Shown here: positions 40,065 to 48,806 of the stretch, piece after piece
Layout of the letters: every line of letters starts with the position of its first letter
Position numbering within the stretch: the stretch's first letter is position 1
NCBI RefSeq assembly: GCF_008039575.1
Contig: NZ_VDUY01000005.1
Coordinates: 124,001-188,000, forward strand
Direction of reading: 5' to 3'
Source of the DNA: Zeimonas arvi
GTDB lineage: Bacteria; Pseudomonadota; Gammaproteobacteria; Burkholderiales; Burkholderiaceae_E
Length of the DNA: 64,000 nucleotides
Made by a program: the position numbers and the translations under genes
The notes under the pieces: generated by a model
Databases searched by the model: none
Told to the model about the DNA's origin: nothing
Seen by the model: the letters and a program-made list of their open reading frames with translations, nothing else

Positions 40065-40571
40065 TCAGGCGATGACGCGCTCGGCCTTCTGCATCCGGGT
40101 CCGGATGCGGTTCTGCTTGAGCCGCGACAGGTACTGGACGAAGACCTTGCCGTCGAGGTGATCGATCTCGTGCTGGATGCAGACCGCCAGCAGGCCCTCG
40201 CATTTGAGCTCGAAGGGCTCGCCGCGTTCGTCGAGCGCGCGGACCGTGACCCGGTCGGGCCGCTCGACCTCGTCGTAGACGCCGGGCACCGACAGGCAGC
40301 CTTCCTCGTAGACCTTCCGGTCGAGGCTCTCGCCGACGATCTCGGGGTTGATGAAGACCCGGAGCTCGTCGTGAGCCTCGGAGACGTCGATGACGATCAC
40401 CCGCTCGTGGACGTCGACCTGGGTGGCGGCGAGGCCGATGCCGGGCGCCGCGTACATGGTGTCGGCCATGTCGCGCACCAGCTGGCGGATCCGGTCGTCG
40501 ACCTCGCGAACCGGTTTGGCGACGCGATTGAGGCGAGGATCGGGGTATTTGAGGATCGGAAGTACGGCCAT
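40065..40571 (-). CDS. def: peptide deformylase
   Basis: A 168-residue metalloenzyme that removes the formyl group from nascent proteins. The three motifs are all present: GIGLAATQ at 44-51, EGCLS at 90-94 with the metal-binding Cys92, and QHEIDHLDG at 133-141 with His134, Glu135 and His138. ATG 40571 gives [11 protein letters not shown], the normal start; an upstream in-frame extension has no similarity. Divergent from the LysM gene across about 97 bases. Works with Fmt, encoded downstream. Confidence 0.97.
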   Translation of the reverse strand: MAVLPILKYPDPRLNRVAKPVREVDDRIRQLVRDMADTMYAAPGIGLAATQVDVHERVIVIDVSEAHDELRVFINPEIVGESLDRKVYEEGCLSVPGVYDEVERPDRVTVRALDERGEPFELKCEGLLAVCIQHEIDHLDGKVFVQYLSRLKQNRIRTRMQKAERVIA

Positions 40572-40668
40572 CGGGAAATAACCGCCGTCGGTAGGATGCG
40601 CCTGACGGCTTGGCTTGCGACACCCCCACGATGCCGGCAGAATCCGCCGAACAGGGGCACCAGATTCA

Positions 40669-41736
40669 ATGAAAAATATTATCACGCGTGGCTTTGCGTT
40701 AGCGCTCGTTCTCACGGCCGGCATGGCCATCGGCGCGCAGCCGCTCGAACTGGCGCCGAACGCGCCGGATCGCTACACGGTCGTCAAGGGCGACACGTTG
40801 TGGGACATCTCCGGACGCTTTCTCAGCAAGCCCTGGCGCTGGCCCGAGATCTGGGAGCTCAATCGGGAGCAGATCCGCAATCCGCACCTGATCTACCCGG
40901 GCGACATCGTGGTGCTCGACCGCTCGGGCGCCAGCCCGCGGCTTCGGCTCTCGCGTCTGGTCGGGTCGGGCGGCTCGGGCGCCGATGCCTCCGGGCTGCC
41001 GGTCGAGCGGCGCCAGCCGCAGACCCGTGTCGAGATGCTCGAGCGCGATCCGGTGCCGACGATCGACTCGACCGCGATCGAGCCCTTCCTGAACCGGCCG
41101 CTGATCGTCGGCGAGAAGGAGCTCGCGGCGAATCCGCGAATCGTGGCCACGCAGGACGGCCGGGTCTACCTCGGCCGAGGCGATCTGGCCTACGCCCGCG
41201 GCATCGCCGACGACACGGTGCGCGAGTGGCACGTCTACCGCCAGGCCAAGCCGCTGCTCGATCCCGACACCCGCAAGCCGATCGCCTGGGAAGCGCTGTT
41301 CGTGGGTTCGGCGCGCCTGGAGAAGTCCGGCGACCCGGCCACGCTGCGGATCACGTCGATGACCGAGGAGATCGGCGTGGGCGACCGCCTGATGCCGTCC
41401 GAGCCGCCGAAGCCCTTCAGCTATGTCCCGCGCCCGCCTGCCGGCGAGGTCGACGGCAGGATCCTCGCCGTGTATCGCGGGGTCACCCAGATCGGCCGGA
41501 ACAACGTCGTCGCGGTGAACGCCGGCGGCGGCGCCGGCGTCGAGCCGGGCAACGTGCTGGCCATCCATCAGCGCGGCCGCCTGGTCGTGGACCGCGAGAC
41601 GAAGGAACAGCTAAGACTTCCGGACGAAGCCGTCGGTCATCTTCTCGTTTTCCGCGTGTTCGATAACATCTCCTACGGTCTGATCATGGACGCGTCCCAG
41701 TCGATCTCGGTCGGCGACGTCGTCACCAATCCGTAG
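40669..41736 (+). CDS. exported LysM-domain protein
   Basis: A 355-residue protein. A signal peptide covers about residues 1-24 ([18 protein letters not shown]). A single LysM domain follows at about 33-85 ([17 protein letters not shown] to [14 protein letters not shown]), expected to bind peptidoglycan. The remaining 270 residues are a soluble region typical of the LysM protein found before dprA in Burkholderiales; no catalytic motif is seen. The start at ATG 40669 is chosen because it puts the signal peptide at the N-terminus. The gene is 9 bases from dprA. Confidence 0.9.
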   Translation: MKNIITRGFALALVLTAGMAIGAQPLELAPNAPDRYTVVKGDTLWDISGRFLSKPWRWPEIWELNREQIRNPHLIYPGDIVVLDRSGASPRLRLSRLVGSGGSGADASGLPVERRQPQTRVEMLERDPVPTIDSTAIEPFLNRPLIVGEKELAANPRIVATQDGRVYLGRGDLAYARGIADDTVREWHVYRQAKPLLDPDTRKPIAWEALFVGSARLEKSGDPATLRITSMTEEIGVGDRLMPSEPPKPFSYVPRPPAGEVDGRILAVYRGVTQIGRNNVVAVNAGGGAGVEPGNVLAIHQRGRLVVDRETKEQLRLPDEAVGHLLVFRVFDNISYGLIMDASQSISVGDVVTNP

Positions 41737-41745
41737 CGAGTCCGA

Positions 41746-42882
41746 ATGCCCCTTCCCGCCGGGGCGCGCGACACCAGCGCGCCGTGGCTGCGGCTGATCC
41801 TCACCCAGGGCCTCGGGCCGGCGACAGTGCGCCGCCTGCTCGAGGCCTTCGGCTTGCCCGAGGACGTGCTCGCGGCCGGTCACAGCAAGCTGTCCGCAGC
41901 GATCGGCGCGCCGCGCGCCCACGCGCTGCTCGCCAGCGACCCCGCCCGGGACGAAGCGGTGGCGACCACCCTCGACTGGGCGCAGGCCGATCATCACCAC
42001 CTGCTCTGCCTCGACGACCCGCGCTATCCGCCCCGCCTGCTCGAGATCGCCGACCCGCCCCCGGTGCTGTTCGTGCGGGGCGATCCGGCAGCGCTCTCGC
42101 GCCCGTCGATCGCGATCGTGGGCAGCCGCCACGCCACCCAGGCCGGGCTGGGCCACGCCCGCGACTTCGCCCGCGCACTGGGCGAGGCCGGGCTCACCGT
42201 GGTCAGCGGCCTCGCGCAGGGCATCGACGCCGCGGCCCACGAGGGCGCGCTGCAGACCCCGGCCGGCACGCTGGCGGTCATGGGCACCGGGGTCGACCGG
42301 GCCTACCCGCCGCGCCATCGCCCGCTGGCCGACGCGATCGCGGCGAGCGGCGCGGTGCTCACCGAACTGCCGCTCGGCACCGAAGCCCAGCGTCACAACT
42401 TCCCGCGGCGCAACCGGCTGATCGCCGGCCTGGCGCTGGCCACCCTGGTGGTCGAGGCGGCGCGCCAGTCCGGTTCCCTGATCACCGCCCGCCAGGCGCT
42501 CGAGTCCGGCCGCGAGGTCATGGCCATCCCCGGCTCGATCCACTCGCCGGTCGCAAAGGGCTGCCACCAACTGATCCGCGAGGGCGCCAAGCTGGTCGAG
42601 TCGGCCGAAGACGTCCTGGTCGAGCTTCGGGCGGCGCTGGGGCCGACGCGGGAACGCGGCAAGACCGGCGCAACCGGGCCGTCCGGCCAGAGCGCGCCGG
42701 AGCCGGCCGACCCCGCCGACCGGGACCTCCTGAAGGCCCTCGGCTTCGATCCCGCCGACCTGGACACCCTGGTCGAGCGCACCGGCCGCCCCGCAGGCGA
42801 GCTGGGTGCGCGGCTGCTCGCGCTGGAAATGGAGGACCGGATCGAGCGGCTGGTGGACGGCCGCTTCGTGCGCCGGTCCTAG
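41746..42882 (+). CDS. dprA: DNA-processing protein DprA
   Basis: A 378-residue single-stranded DNA-binding protein that loads RecA on incoming DNA during transformation. The Rossmann-like core holds IAIVGSRHATQAG near 118-130, VVSGLAQGIDAAAHEGAL, and FPRRNRLIAGLALATLVVEA. A C-terminal winged-helix region (ALGFDPADLDTLVERTGRPAGELGARLLALEMEDRI) follows a proline-rich linker. Presence suggests natural transformation competence, but no other com gene is in the window. Confidence 0.95.
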   Translation: MPLPAGARDTSAPWLRLILTQGLGPATVRRLLEAFGLPEDVLAAGHSKLSAAIGAPRAHALLASDPARDEAVATTLDWAQADHHHLLCLDDPRYPPRLLEIADPPPVLFVRGDPAALSRPSIAIVGSRHATQAGLGHARDFARALGEAGLTVVSGLAQGIDAAAHEGALQTPAGTLAVMGTGVDRAYPPRHRPLADAIAASGAVLTELPLGTEAQRHNFPRRNRLIAGLALATLVVEAARQSGSLITARQALESGREVMAIPGSIHSPVAKGCHQLIREGAKLVESAEDVLVELRAALGPTRERGKTGATGPSGQSAPEPADPADRDLLKALGFDPADLDTLVERTGRPAGELGARLLALEMEDRIERLVDGRFVRRS

Positions 42883-42972
42883 GCCTTCCGGCCCATGACG
42901 TACGGAGGTTCCCTGCCAGGCATCCGGACCGTCCCTCAATCCGACGGCGGCCCTGTCGGCCGTCCGGCCGGC

Positions 42973-43002
42973 TTGCACCGGGTTGCGCCAGCCACTTATG
43001 AT
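42973..43002 (+). promoter_or_regulatory. candidate promoter of topB
   Basis: TTGCAC and TATGAT are separated by 18 bases. The -10 matches the sigma-70 consensus at 5 of 6 positions, the -35 at only 3. It lies 103 bases before the topB start in the 222-base gap after dprA. I see no gene in that gap, although smg (DUF494) normally stands here in related genomes. Confidence 0.4.
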
Positions 43003-43104
43003 TGGCGCCCCTTGCCGCCTCGGCGGCGGCGGCAGCCGTTCCGCCCCCGTGTCGCGGATCCGCGCCCCGGCGCCGGCAGGCCGCAACAACGCTACGGACC
43101 CTGA

Positions 43105-45846
43105 ATGAGCAAAGCCCTGATCATTGCCGAGAAGCCTTCGGTGGCCACCGACATCGCTCGGGCCCTCGGCGGCGTCCCGCGGCAGGGCGACTGGTTCGAG
43201 AACGACGAGTACGTCATCTCGTCGGCGGTCGGGCACCTGGTCGAGATCGCGGCGCCCGAACAGTTCGAGGTCAAGCGCGGCAAGTGGTCCTTCGCCCACC
43301 TGCCGGTGATCCCGCCGCACTTCGACATCCAGCCCATCGCCAAGAACGAGGAGCGGCTCAAGCTGCTGGCGCGGCTGATCCGCCGCAAGGACGTCGACCT
43401 GCTGATCAACGCCTGTGACGCCGGACGCGAAGGCGAGCTGATCTTCCGGCTGATCGCGCAGTACGCCAAGGCCAGGCAGCCGATCAAGCGGCTCTGGCTT
43501 CAGTCGATGACGCCGGCCGCGATCCGCGAGGCCTTCGCCCAGCTGCGCGAGGACCGGCAGATGCTGCCGCTGGCCGACGCCGCCCGCTGCCGCTCCGAGG
43601 CCGACTGGCTGGTCGGCATCAACGGCACCCGGGCGATGACCGCCTTCAACTCGCGCGACGGTGGCTTCTTCCTCACCACCGTGGGCCGGGTGCAGACGCC
43701 CACGCTGACGATCGTGGTCGAGCGCGAGGAGAAGATCCGCCGCTTCGTGCCGCGCGACTACTTCGAGGTCCACGCCCAGTTCGCCGCCCAGGCGGGCAGC
43801 TATGCCGGCCGCTGGTTCGACCCCGAGTTCAGGAAGAAGGAAGACGATCCCGAGGCCCGCGCCGAGCGCCTCTGGGACCGCACCCGGGCCGACGCGGTCG
43901 TCGCCGCCTGCCAGGGCAAGACCGGCACGGTCACCGAAGAGTCCAAGCCCACCACCCAGCAGTCTCCGGCGCTGTTCGACCTCACCAGCCTGCAGCGCGA
44001 AGCCAACGGCCGCTTCGGCTTCTCGGCCCGCACCACGCTGGCGCTGGCGCAGGCGCTGTACGAGCGCCACAAGGTGCTCACCTACCCCCGGACCGACTCG
44101 CGCGCCCTGCCCGAGGACTACCTCGGCACCGTGGTGTCCACGATGGAGATGTTGCGCGGCGGGCAGGCCGGCGGCGGCAGCGCCGACTACGCCCCCTTCG
44201 CGCGCCAGGTGCTCGACCGCGGCTGGGTCAAGCCGAACAAGCGGATCTTCGACAACGCCAAGGTCTCGGACCACTTCGCGATCATCCCGACCCTGCAGGC
44301 GCCGAAATCGGGCGGCCTGTCGGATGCCGAACAGAAGATCTACGACCTGGTGGTGAGGCGCTTCCTGGCGGTGTTCTTCCCGTCCGCCGAGTTCCTGGTC
44401 ACCACGCGGATCACGGCGGTCGGCGAGCATCGCTTCCGCACCGACGGCCGCGTGCTGGTCAACGCCGGCTGGCTCGCGATCTACGGCCGCGAGGGCGGCC
44501 GCGACGACACGCTGGTCCCGGTGGCACCCGACGAGCGCGTGCGCGCCGAGACGGTCGAGACGGTCGGCCTGGCCACCCGCCCCCCGGCCCGCTACAACGA
44601 GGCCACGCTGCTGTCGGCCATGGAGGGCGCCGGCAAGCTCATCGAGGACGACGAGCTGCGCGAGGCCATGGCCGAGAAGGGCCTGGGCACGCCGGCCACC
44701 CGGGCCGCCATCATCGAGGGCCTGATCGCCGAGAACTACCTGGTCCGCGAGGGCAAGGAGCTGATCCCGACGCCCAAGGCCTTCCAGTTGCTCACGCTGT
44801 TGCGCGGGCTGCAGGTCAACGAGCTGACCGCCCCCGAGCTCACCGGTGAGTGGGAGTACAAGCTCGCGCAGATGGAGCGCGGCAAGCTCTCGCGCGACGT
44901 CTTCATGCGCGAGATCGCCGAGATGACCGAGCGCATCGTCGAGCGCGCGAAGAACTTCGGCACCGGCACCGTGCCGGGCGACTATGCGACCCTGTCCACG
45001 CCCTGCCCGGCCTGCGGCGGCGTGGTCAAGGAGAACTACAAGCGCTTCGCCTGCACGAAGTGCGATTTCTCGATCACCAAGATCGCAGGCAGCCGGCTGC
45101 TCGCCCCCGAAGAGGCGGACGCGCTGCTGCGCGACCGGACCATCGGCCCGCTGCAGGGCTTTCGCAGCAAGATGGGCCGGCCCTTCGCGGCCATCCTGAA
45201 GCTCACTGCCGACAACAAGCTCGAGTTCGATTTCGGCCAGTCCGACGCCGAGGCCGAGGGCGCGGAGCCGATCGACTTCGGCGGCCAGAACCGGCTGGGC
45301 GATTGCCCGAAGTGCGGCGCGGGCGTCTACGAGCACGGCATGGCCTACGTCTGCGAGAAGTCCGTCGGTCCGGAGAAGACCTGCGACTTCCGCAGCGGCA
45401 AGATCATCCTGCAGCAGGAGATCGAGCCGGCGCAGATGAGCAAGCTGCTCGCCGAGGGCCGCACCGACCTGCTCCAGGGCTTCGTATCGCAGCGCACCCG
45501 CCGCAAGTTCAAGGCCTTCCTGGTGCGCGGCGCCGACGGCAAGGTCGGTTTCGAGTTCGAGCCGCGGCCCGCCAAGCCCGGTGCCGGCGGCAAGGCCCCC
45601 GGCAAGGCGGGGGGCGCCAAGGCCGGCGCGGCGGCAGAGGCCGGCGCGGCAGCGGCCGATTCCGGGAAGCCCGCGGCAAGGGCGGCCGCCAGGAAACCGG
45701 CTGCGAAGAAGCCCGCAGCGAAGAAGCCCGCAGCGAAGAAACCGGCAGCGAAGAAACCGGCAGCAAAGCAACCGGCAACGAAGACCGCTGCGAAGAAACC
45801 CGCCGCCAGAAAGCCTGCCGCCAAGCGGGCCTCCGCCGGGAAATAG
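43105..45846 (+). CDS. topB: DNA topoisomerase III with a histone-H1-like tail
   Basis: A 913-residue type IA topoisomerase that decatenates DNA through a 5'-phosphotyrosine link. The Toprim domain is at the N-terminus (ALIIAEKPSVATDIARAL, then NACDAGREGELIFRL), and the catalytic Tyr327 lies in TYPRTDSRALPEDYL. C-terminal features are two zinc-ribbon-type cysteine sets (CPACGG and CTKCDFS; CPKCGAG and CEKS) with two repeated topo_C modules. After about residue 815 the protein becomes a lysine-, alanine- and proline-rich repeat tail, probably disordered and DNA-binding. At 913 residues it is clearly longer than E. coli TopB (about 650). Confidence 0.95.
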   Translation: MSKALIIAEKPSVATDIARALGGVPRQGDWFENDEYVISSAVGHLVEIAAPEQFEVKRGKWSFAHLPVIPPHFDIQPIAKNEERLKLLARLIRRKDVDLLINACDAGREGELIFRLIAQYAKARQPIKRLWLQSMTPAAIREAFAQLREDRQMLPLADAARCRSEADWLVGINGTRAMTAFNSRDGGFFLTTVGRVQTPTLTIVVEREEKIRRFVPRDYFEVHAQFAAQAGSYAGRWFDPEFRKKEDDPEARAERLWDRTRADAVVAACQGKTGTVTEESKPTTQQSPALFDLTSLQREANGRFGFSARTTLALAQALYERHKVLTYPRTDSRALPEDYLGTVVSTMEMLRGGQAGGGSADYAPFARQVLDRGWVKPNKRIFDNAKVSDHFAIIPTLQAPKSGGLSDAEQKIYDLVVRRFLAVFFPSAEFLVTTRITAVGEHRFRTDGRVLVNAGWLAIYGREGGRDDTLVPVAPDERVRAETVETVGLATRPPARYNEATLLSAMEGAGKLIEDDELREAMAEKGLGTPATRAAIIEGLIAENYLVREGKELIPTPKAFQLLTLLRGLQVNELTAPELTGEWEYKLAQMERGKLSRDVFMREIAEMTERIVERAKNFGTGTVPGDYATLSTPCPACGGVVKENYKRFACTKCDFSITKIAGSRLLAPEEADALLRDRTIGPLQGFRSKMGRPFAAILKLTADNKLEFDFGQSDAEAEGAEPIDFGGQNRLGDCPKCGAGVYEHGMAYVCEKSVGPEKTCDFRSGKIILQQEIEPAQMSKLLAEGRTDLLQGFVSQRTRRKFKAFLVRGADGKVGFEFEPRPAKPGAGGKAPGKAGGAKAGAAAEAGAAAADSGKPAARAAARKPAAKKPAAKKPAAKKPAAKKPAAKQPATKTAAKKPAARKPAAKRASAGK
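45691..45835 (+). repeat. KKPAA pentapeptide-coding repeat in topB
   Basis: About nine imperfect 15-base units encode the pentapeptide KKPAA with minor variants (RKPAA, KQPAT, KTAA). The best-conserved units are tandem at about 45706-45765. Such Lys/Ala/Pro tails are typical of histone-H1-like proteins. The number of units may vary between strains through slippage. It lies in the gene and is not a CRISPR array. Confidence 0.8.
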
Positions 45847-45853
45847 GATCGGC

Positions 45854-45877
45854 CGCCGCGTCAGCTTTGTCGCGGCG
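45854..45877 (+). terminator. hairpin after topB
   Basis: CGCCGCG and CGCGGCG form a 7-base stem around a 10-base loop, 7 bases after the topB stop. A second stem, GGGCGGC-GCGC-GCCGCCC, is at 45910-45927, just before the ChaC-like gene. Either could end topB transcription; neither has a T-run. Confidence 0.45.
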
Positions 45878-45944
45878 TCGCAACGCGTCGCCAAGCGTCG
45901 GCCCATGCCGGGCGGCGCGCGCCGCCCGCGCTATCCTATCCGGC

Positions 45945-46547
45945 ATGAAGTGCAGTCACCCCGCCGAAGTCAGCACCGACTGGGTTTTCGGCTACGGCTC
46001 CCTGATCTGGAACCCCGAGTTCGAATTCGAGCAGGCCCATCTGGCACGGGCCTGGGGCTATCACCGAGCCTTCTGCGTCCGATCCACCCGCTACCGCGGC
46101 ACGCCGGAGCGGCCGGGCGTGGTGCTGGGGCTGGACCGGGGCGGCAGCTGCATCGGCGTGGCCTACCGGCTCGCGCCGGCCAGCCGTGCGAACGCGATCG
46201 AGCGCCTGTTCGCCCGCGAGATTCCTGACCCCGCAGCGAGCATCTACCTGGCCAGGCAAATCACCGTCGAATTGCCCGACAGCTCACGTGTGCAGGCGCT
46301 CACATTCGTTGCAGACCGCTCCCGTGTGTCTTACCAGCGCCTGAGCGATCCTGAGGTTCTCGAGCGGCTGCACGCCTGCGAGGGTCAGCGGGGGCCCAAT
46401 CGCGAGTACGCGATCAACACCTGGGATGCCCTCAGGCAGCGCGGCGTGCACGACGACCGCCTGCTGCGCTACGTCCGGCAGTTGCTGCGCGACACCCCCG
46501 ATGCGGCGGCGAACGGCCCCACCGCGGTCGATCCGAATCAGGCCTGA
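45945..46547 (+). CDS. ChaC-like gamma-glutamylcyclotransferase
   Basis: A 200-residue protein of the ChaC group, which cleaves glutathione to 5-oxoproline and Cys-Gly. The substrate loop YGSLIWNP near residues 18-25 is intact, followed by RSTRYRGTPERPGVVLGL and CIGVAYRLAP. The start is ATG 45945, with GGCATGAAG context and only a weak ribosome site visible. The gene overlaps the convergent HNH gene by 10 bases at the 3' ends. Confidence 0.88.
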   Translation: MKCSHPAEVSTDWVFGYGSLIWNPEFEFEQAHLARAWGYHRAFCVRSTRYRGTPERPGVVLGLDRGGSCIGVAYRLAPASRANAIERLFAREIPDPAASIYLARQITVELPDSSRVQALTFVADRSRVSYQRLSDPEVLERLHACEGQRGPNREYAINTWDALRQRGVHDDRLLRYVRQLLRDTPDAAANGPTAVDPNQA

Positions 46548-47131
46548 AGCGGATCGCGCAGCCGCGAGCCGGCAGGAACGCCGGCCATCAGGAACGCCAT
46601 CTGATCGGCGAGGATCCGGCGGTTGCGCAGGATGAAGGCCTCGCAGAGGCTGGGCACGTAGGGCACGTAGAGCAGCGGCATCCGCGCCTGCTCGGGGGTG
46701 CGGTCGCCCTTGCGCAGGTTGCAGGGCTTGCAGGCGCTGACCAGGTTGGTCCACGAAGTCTTGCCGCCGCGGCTTCTCGGATGGACGTGCTCGGCGGTGA
46801 GTTCCGCGGGCCGAAGCCTGCGACCGCAGTACGCGCACACATGGCAGTCGCGGGCGAAGAGCATCTCGCGGCTCAAGGCCGGCGTTGCGGCGAGCGGCGC
46901 CCGGTGCGCCCGGTCCCCGCGCACCGCCACGATCGAGCGCAGCGTGAGACTCGATTGCTGCCCCGACGCCCGGCTGATCCCCCCGCGCAGGGTGAACGAA
47001 TGCTCGCCGTAGTCCCAGGCGACCTGCTCCTTGCAGTAATAGGCGACGGCCTCCTCCACGCCGATCCAGCGGCGCGGGGTGCCCCCGGCGTCGAGCACCA
47101 GGATGCTGACCGACGAAGCAAGAGCCGTCAC
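46538..47131 (-). CDS. HNH-domain nuclease-like protein
   Basis: A 197-residue protein with an N-terminal region (VLDAGGTPRRWIGVEEAVAYY) and a C-terminal HNH domain: a zinc pair CAYCG, then ELTAEHVHPRSRGGKTSW with the catalytic HxH, a second pair CKPCNLRKGD. The frame is open up to 47299, but I choose GTG 47131, preceded by GGAGGA 4 bases away, because the upstream part looks unlike the family. It resembles the HNH proteins found as single housekeeping-type genes in Burkholderiales. No restriction or toxin partner is adjacent. Confidence 0.82.
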   Translation of the reverse strand: MTALASSVSILVLDAGGTPRRWIGVEEAVAYYCKEQVAWDYGEHSFTLRGGISRASGQQSSLTLRSIVAVRGDRAHRAPLAATPALSREMLFARDCHVCAYCGRRLRPAELTAEHVHPRSRGGKTSWTNLVSACKPCNLRKGDRTPEQARMPLLYVPYVPSLCEAFILRNRRILADQMAFLMAGVPAGSRLRDPLQA

Positions 47132-47334
47132 GAAGTCCTCCGAGGAAGGACGGCCCGGATCGGGAACGCGCCCGACGCCCGGGACCGATTCTGCGAGCAA
47201 GAACCGTTCCCGCCATTCTGCACCAGCGGGCCCCCGTCGGCGAGATGTGTCGATGCGCCAGGTTCCCGGCCGCCTGACTCGTCCTTCCCGGTCCGCCACC
47301 CGCGCTGCGATAATCGACCCCCAAGGAGTCCTCC

Positions 47335-47805
47335 ATGAACCTCACCCTCGGCCGGATCGCGATCGTCGCGATCGCGGCGATTTTCGCAAGCGGCTGCGCG
47401 GCGCCTTCCCGGACCGGCTACACCTACACCGACCGCGAGGCCCTCCGGCCGATGCAGGTCGAGATGGCGGTCATCGAGGCCATCCGCGAGGTCAGGCTCG
47501 AGCGCAGCCGCCCCGACGGCGTGGGCGGCGCGGCCGGCGCCGTGGTCGGCGGCGTGGCCGGCTCGAATGTCGGCGGCGGCAGCGGCCGCATCATCGGCTC
47601 GTTGCTCGGCGCCGTGGCCGGCGGCGTCGCCGGCAGTCACATCGAACAGTCGGCCACCACGCGGCAGGCCCTCGAGATCACGGTCCGCACCGACCGCGGC
47701 CGGGTCTTCGCGGTGGTGCAGGAAGCGGGCGGCGAGCAGTTCGCCCCGGGCCAGCGCGTGCGCATCCTCACCGATTCGCGCGGGGTCACTCGCGTGTCGC
47801 ACTGA
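47335..47805 (+). CDS. glycine-zipper outer-membrane lipoprotein
   Basis: A 156-residue protein. The signal peptide has a lipobox near residue 20 (FASGCAAP) and so is probably a lipoprotein. Central residues about 63-100 are a glycine-zipper 2TM segment (GAVVGGVAGSNVGGG, GSLLGAVAGGVAGSHI) as in SlyB. The remainder is a small soluble domain. AAGGAG lies 6 bases before the ATG, and GATAAT at 47309-47314 is a plausible -10. Expected role is outer-membrane integrity; not proven. It is divergent from the HNH gene with about 200 bases between. Confidence 0.88.
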   Translation: MNLTLGRIAIVAIAAIFASGCAAPSRTGYTYTDREALRPMQVEMAVIEAIREVRLERSRPDGVGGAAGAVVGGVAGSNVGGGSGRIIGSLLGAVAGGVAGSHIEQSATTRQALEITVRTDRGRVFAVVQEAGGEQFAPGQRVRILTDSRGVTRVSH

Positions 47806-47917
47806 CGGCTCGCGTTAACATCGCGTTCCGTCCCCGCGCGCGCCTCGCCCCGGGCACCGCTCCCGAGCCCTGCCGCCGCGCACCGCTCGCGCCGATCCGC
47901 ATCCCGAACCCACCGCC

Positions 47918-48760
47918 ATGATCGACACCACGCTCGAACGCTTCCAGGCCGACGTCATCGACGCATCGATGCAAAAGCCGGTTCTGCTCGACTTCTGGGC
48001 GCCCTGGTGCGGCCCGTGCAAGTCGCTCGGCCCGCTGCTCGAGAAGCTCGAGACCCAGTACGGCGGCCGTTTCCTGCTGGTCAAGGTCAACACCGACGAG
48101 CAGCAGCAGCTGGCCCAGCACTTCCGGATCCGGTCCATCCCCGCCGTGTTCGCCTTCGTCGGCGGCCAGCCGGTGGACCAGTTCCAGGGCGCGCTGTCCG
48201 AAGGCCAGTTGCGCGAGTTCATCGACCGGCTGCTGCCGGATCCCGCCGACGCCGAGATCGAGCAGGCGATGCAGGCGCTCGAGCGCGGCGACCGCGACGG
48301 CGCGGTGGCGCTGCTCCAGAAGGTGCTGGCGACCGCGCCCGAGCACGAGACCGCGCGCCTGCTCTACGCGCAGGTGCTGCTCGAGGGCGACCCGGGCGCC
48401 GCGCTCGCCATGCTCGAGGCCCTGAGCGACGAGGCGAAGGGGGACCCGCAGGTCGCGGACCTGATCGCCCGCGCGCGCCAGCTCGCCGAGGAAGCCCACG
48501 TGCCGCCTCCGCTCGAGCTGCTGACCCGCATCGCCGAGAACGAGGGCGACCTCGAGGCCAGGCTCGAGCTCGCCCGGCACTACGTCGACCAGAAGGCCTG
48601 GGCACCGGCGCTCGAGCAGCTGCTCGAGATCGTCAAGCGCGATCGCGCCTTCGGCGACGACATCGGCCGAAAGACCATGATCGAAGTCTTCGGCATGGCC
48701 TCGGCCCAACCGCAACTCGTGGCCGAGTGGCGGCGGCGGCTGAGCTCGGTCCTGTTCTGA
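47918..48760 (+). CDS. cnoX: thioredoxin-TPR co-chaperone CnoX (YbbN)
   Basis: A 280-residue protein with an N-terminal thioredoxin domain (1 to about 110; WAPWCGPCKSLG, active cysteines 31 and 34) and a C-terminal tetratricopeptide-type helical region from about 110 to the end. The E. coli CnoX has an altered first cysteine, while this one retains both and should be redox active. The protein holds unfolded clients under chlorine or heat stress and hands them to chaperones, by family knowledge. Confidence 0.92.
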   Translation: MIDTTLERFQADVIDASMQKPVLLDFWAPWCGPCKSLGPLLEKLETQYGGRFLLVKVNTDEQQQLAQHFRIRSIPAVFAFVGGQPVDQFQGALSEGQLREFIDRLLPDPADAEIEQAMQALERGDRDGAVALLQKVLATAPEHETARLLYAQVLLEGDPGAALAMLEALSDEAKGDPQVADLIARARQLAEEAHVPPPLELLTRIAENEGDLEARLELARHYVDQKAWAPALEQLLEIVKRDRAFGDDIGRKTMIEVFGMASAQPQLVAEWRRRLSSVLF

Positions 48761-48806
48761 CACCCGGGGCGCGATCGCGCGCCACATACCCACGGAGAGA
48801 CACATC

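Noticed and set aside
45691-45835. Tandem repeats resembling a CRISPR array or satellite
   Set aside because: Repeat units are in frame, have no spacers and encode the KKPAA tail of topB.
46538-47131. HNH gene considered as a restriction or defence system
   Set aside because: It is a lone gene between ordinary housekeeping-type genes with no methyltransferase, helicase or toxin partner, and it fits a common stand-alone HNH family.
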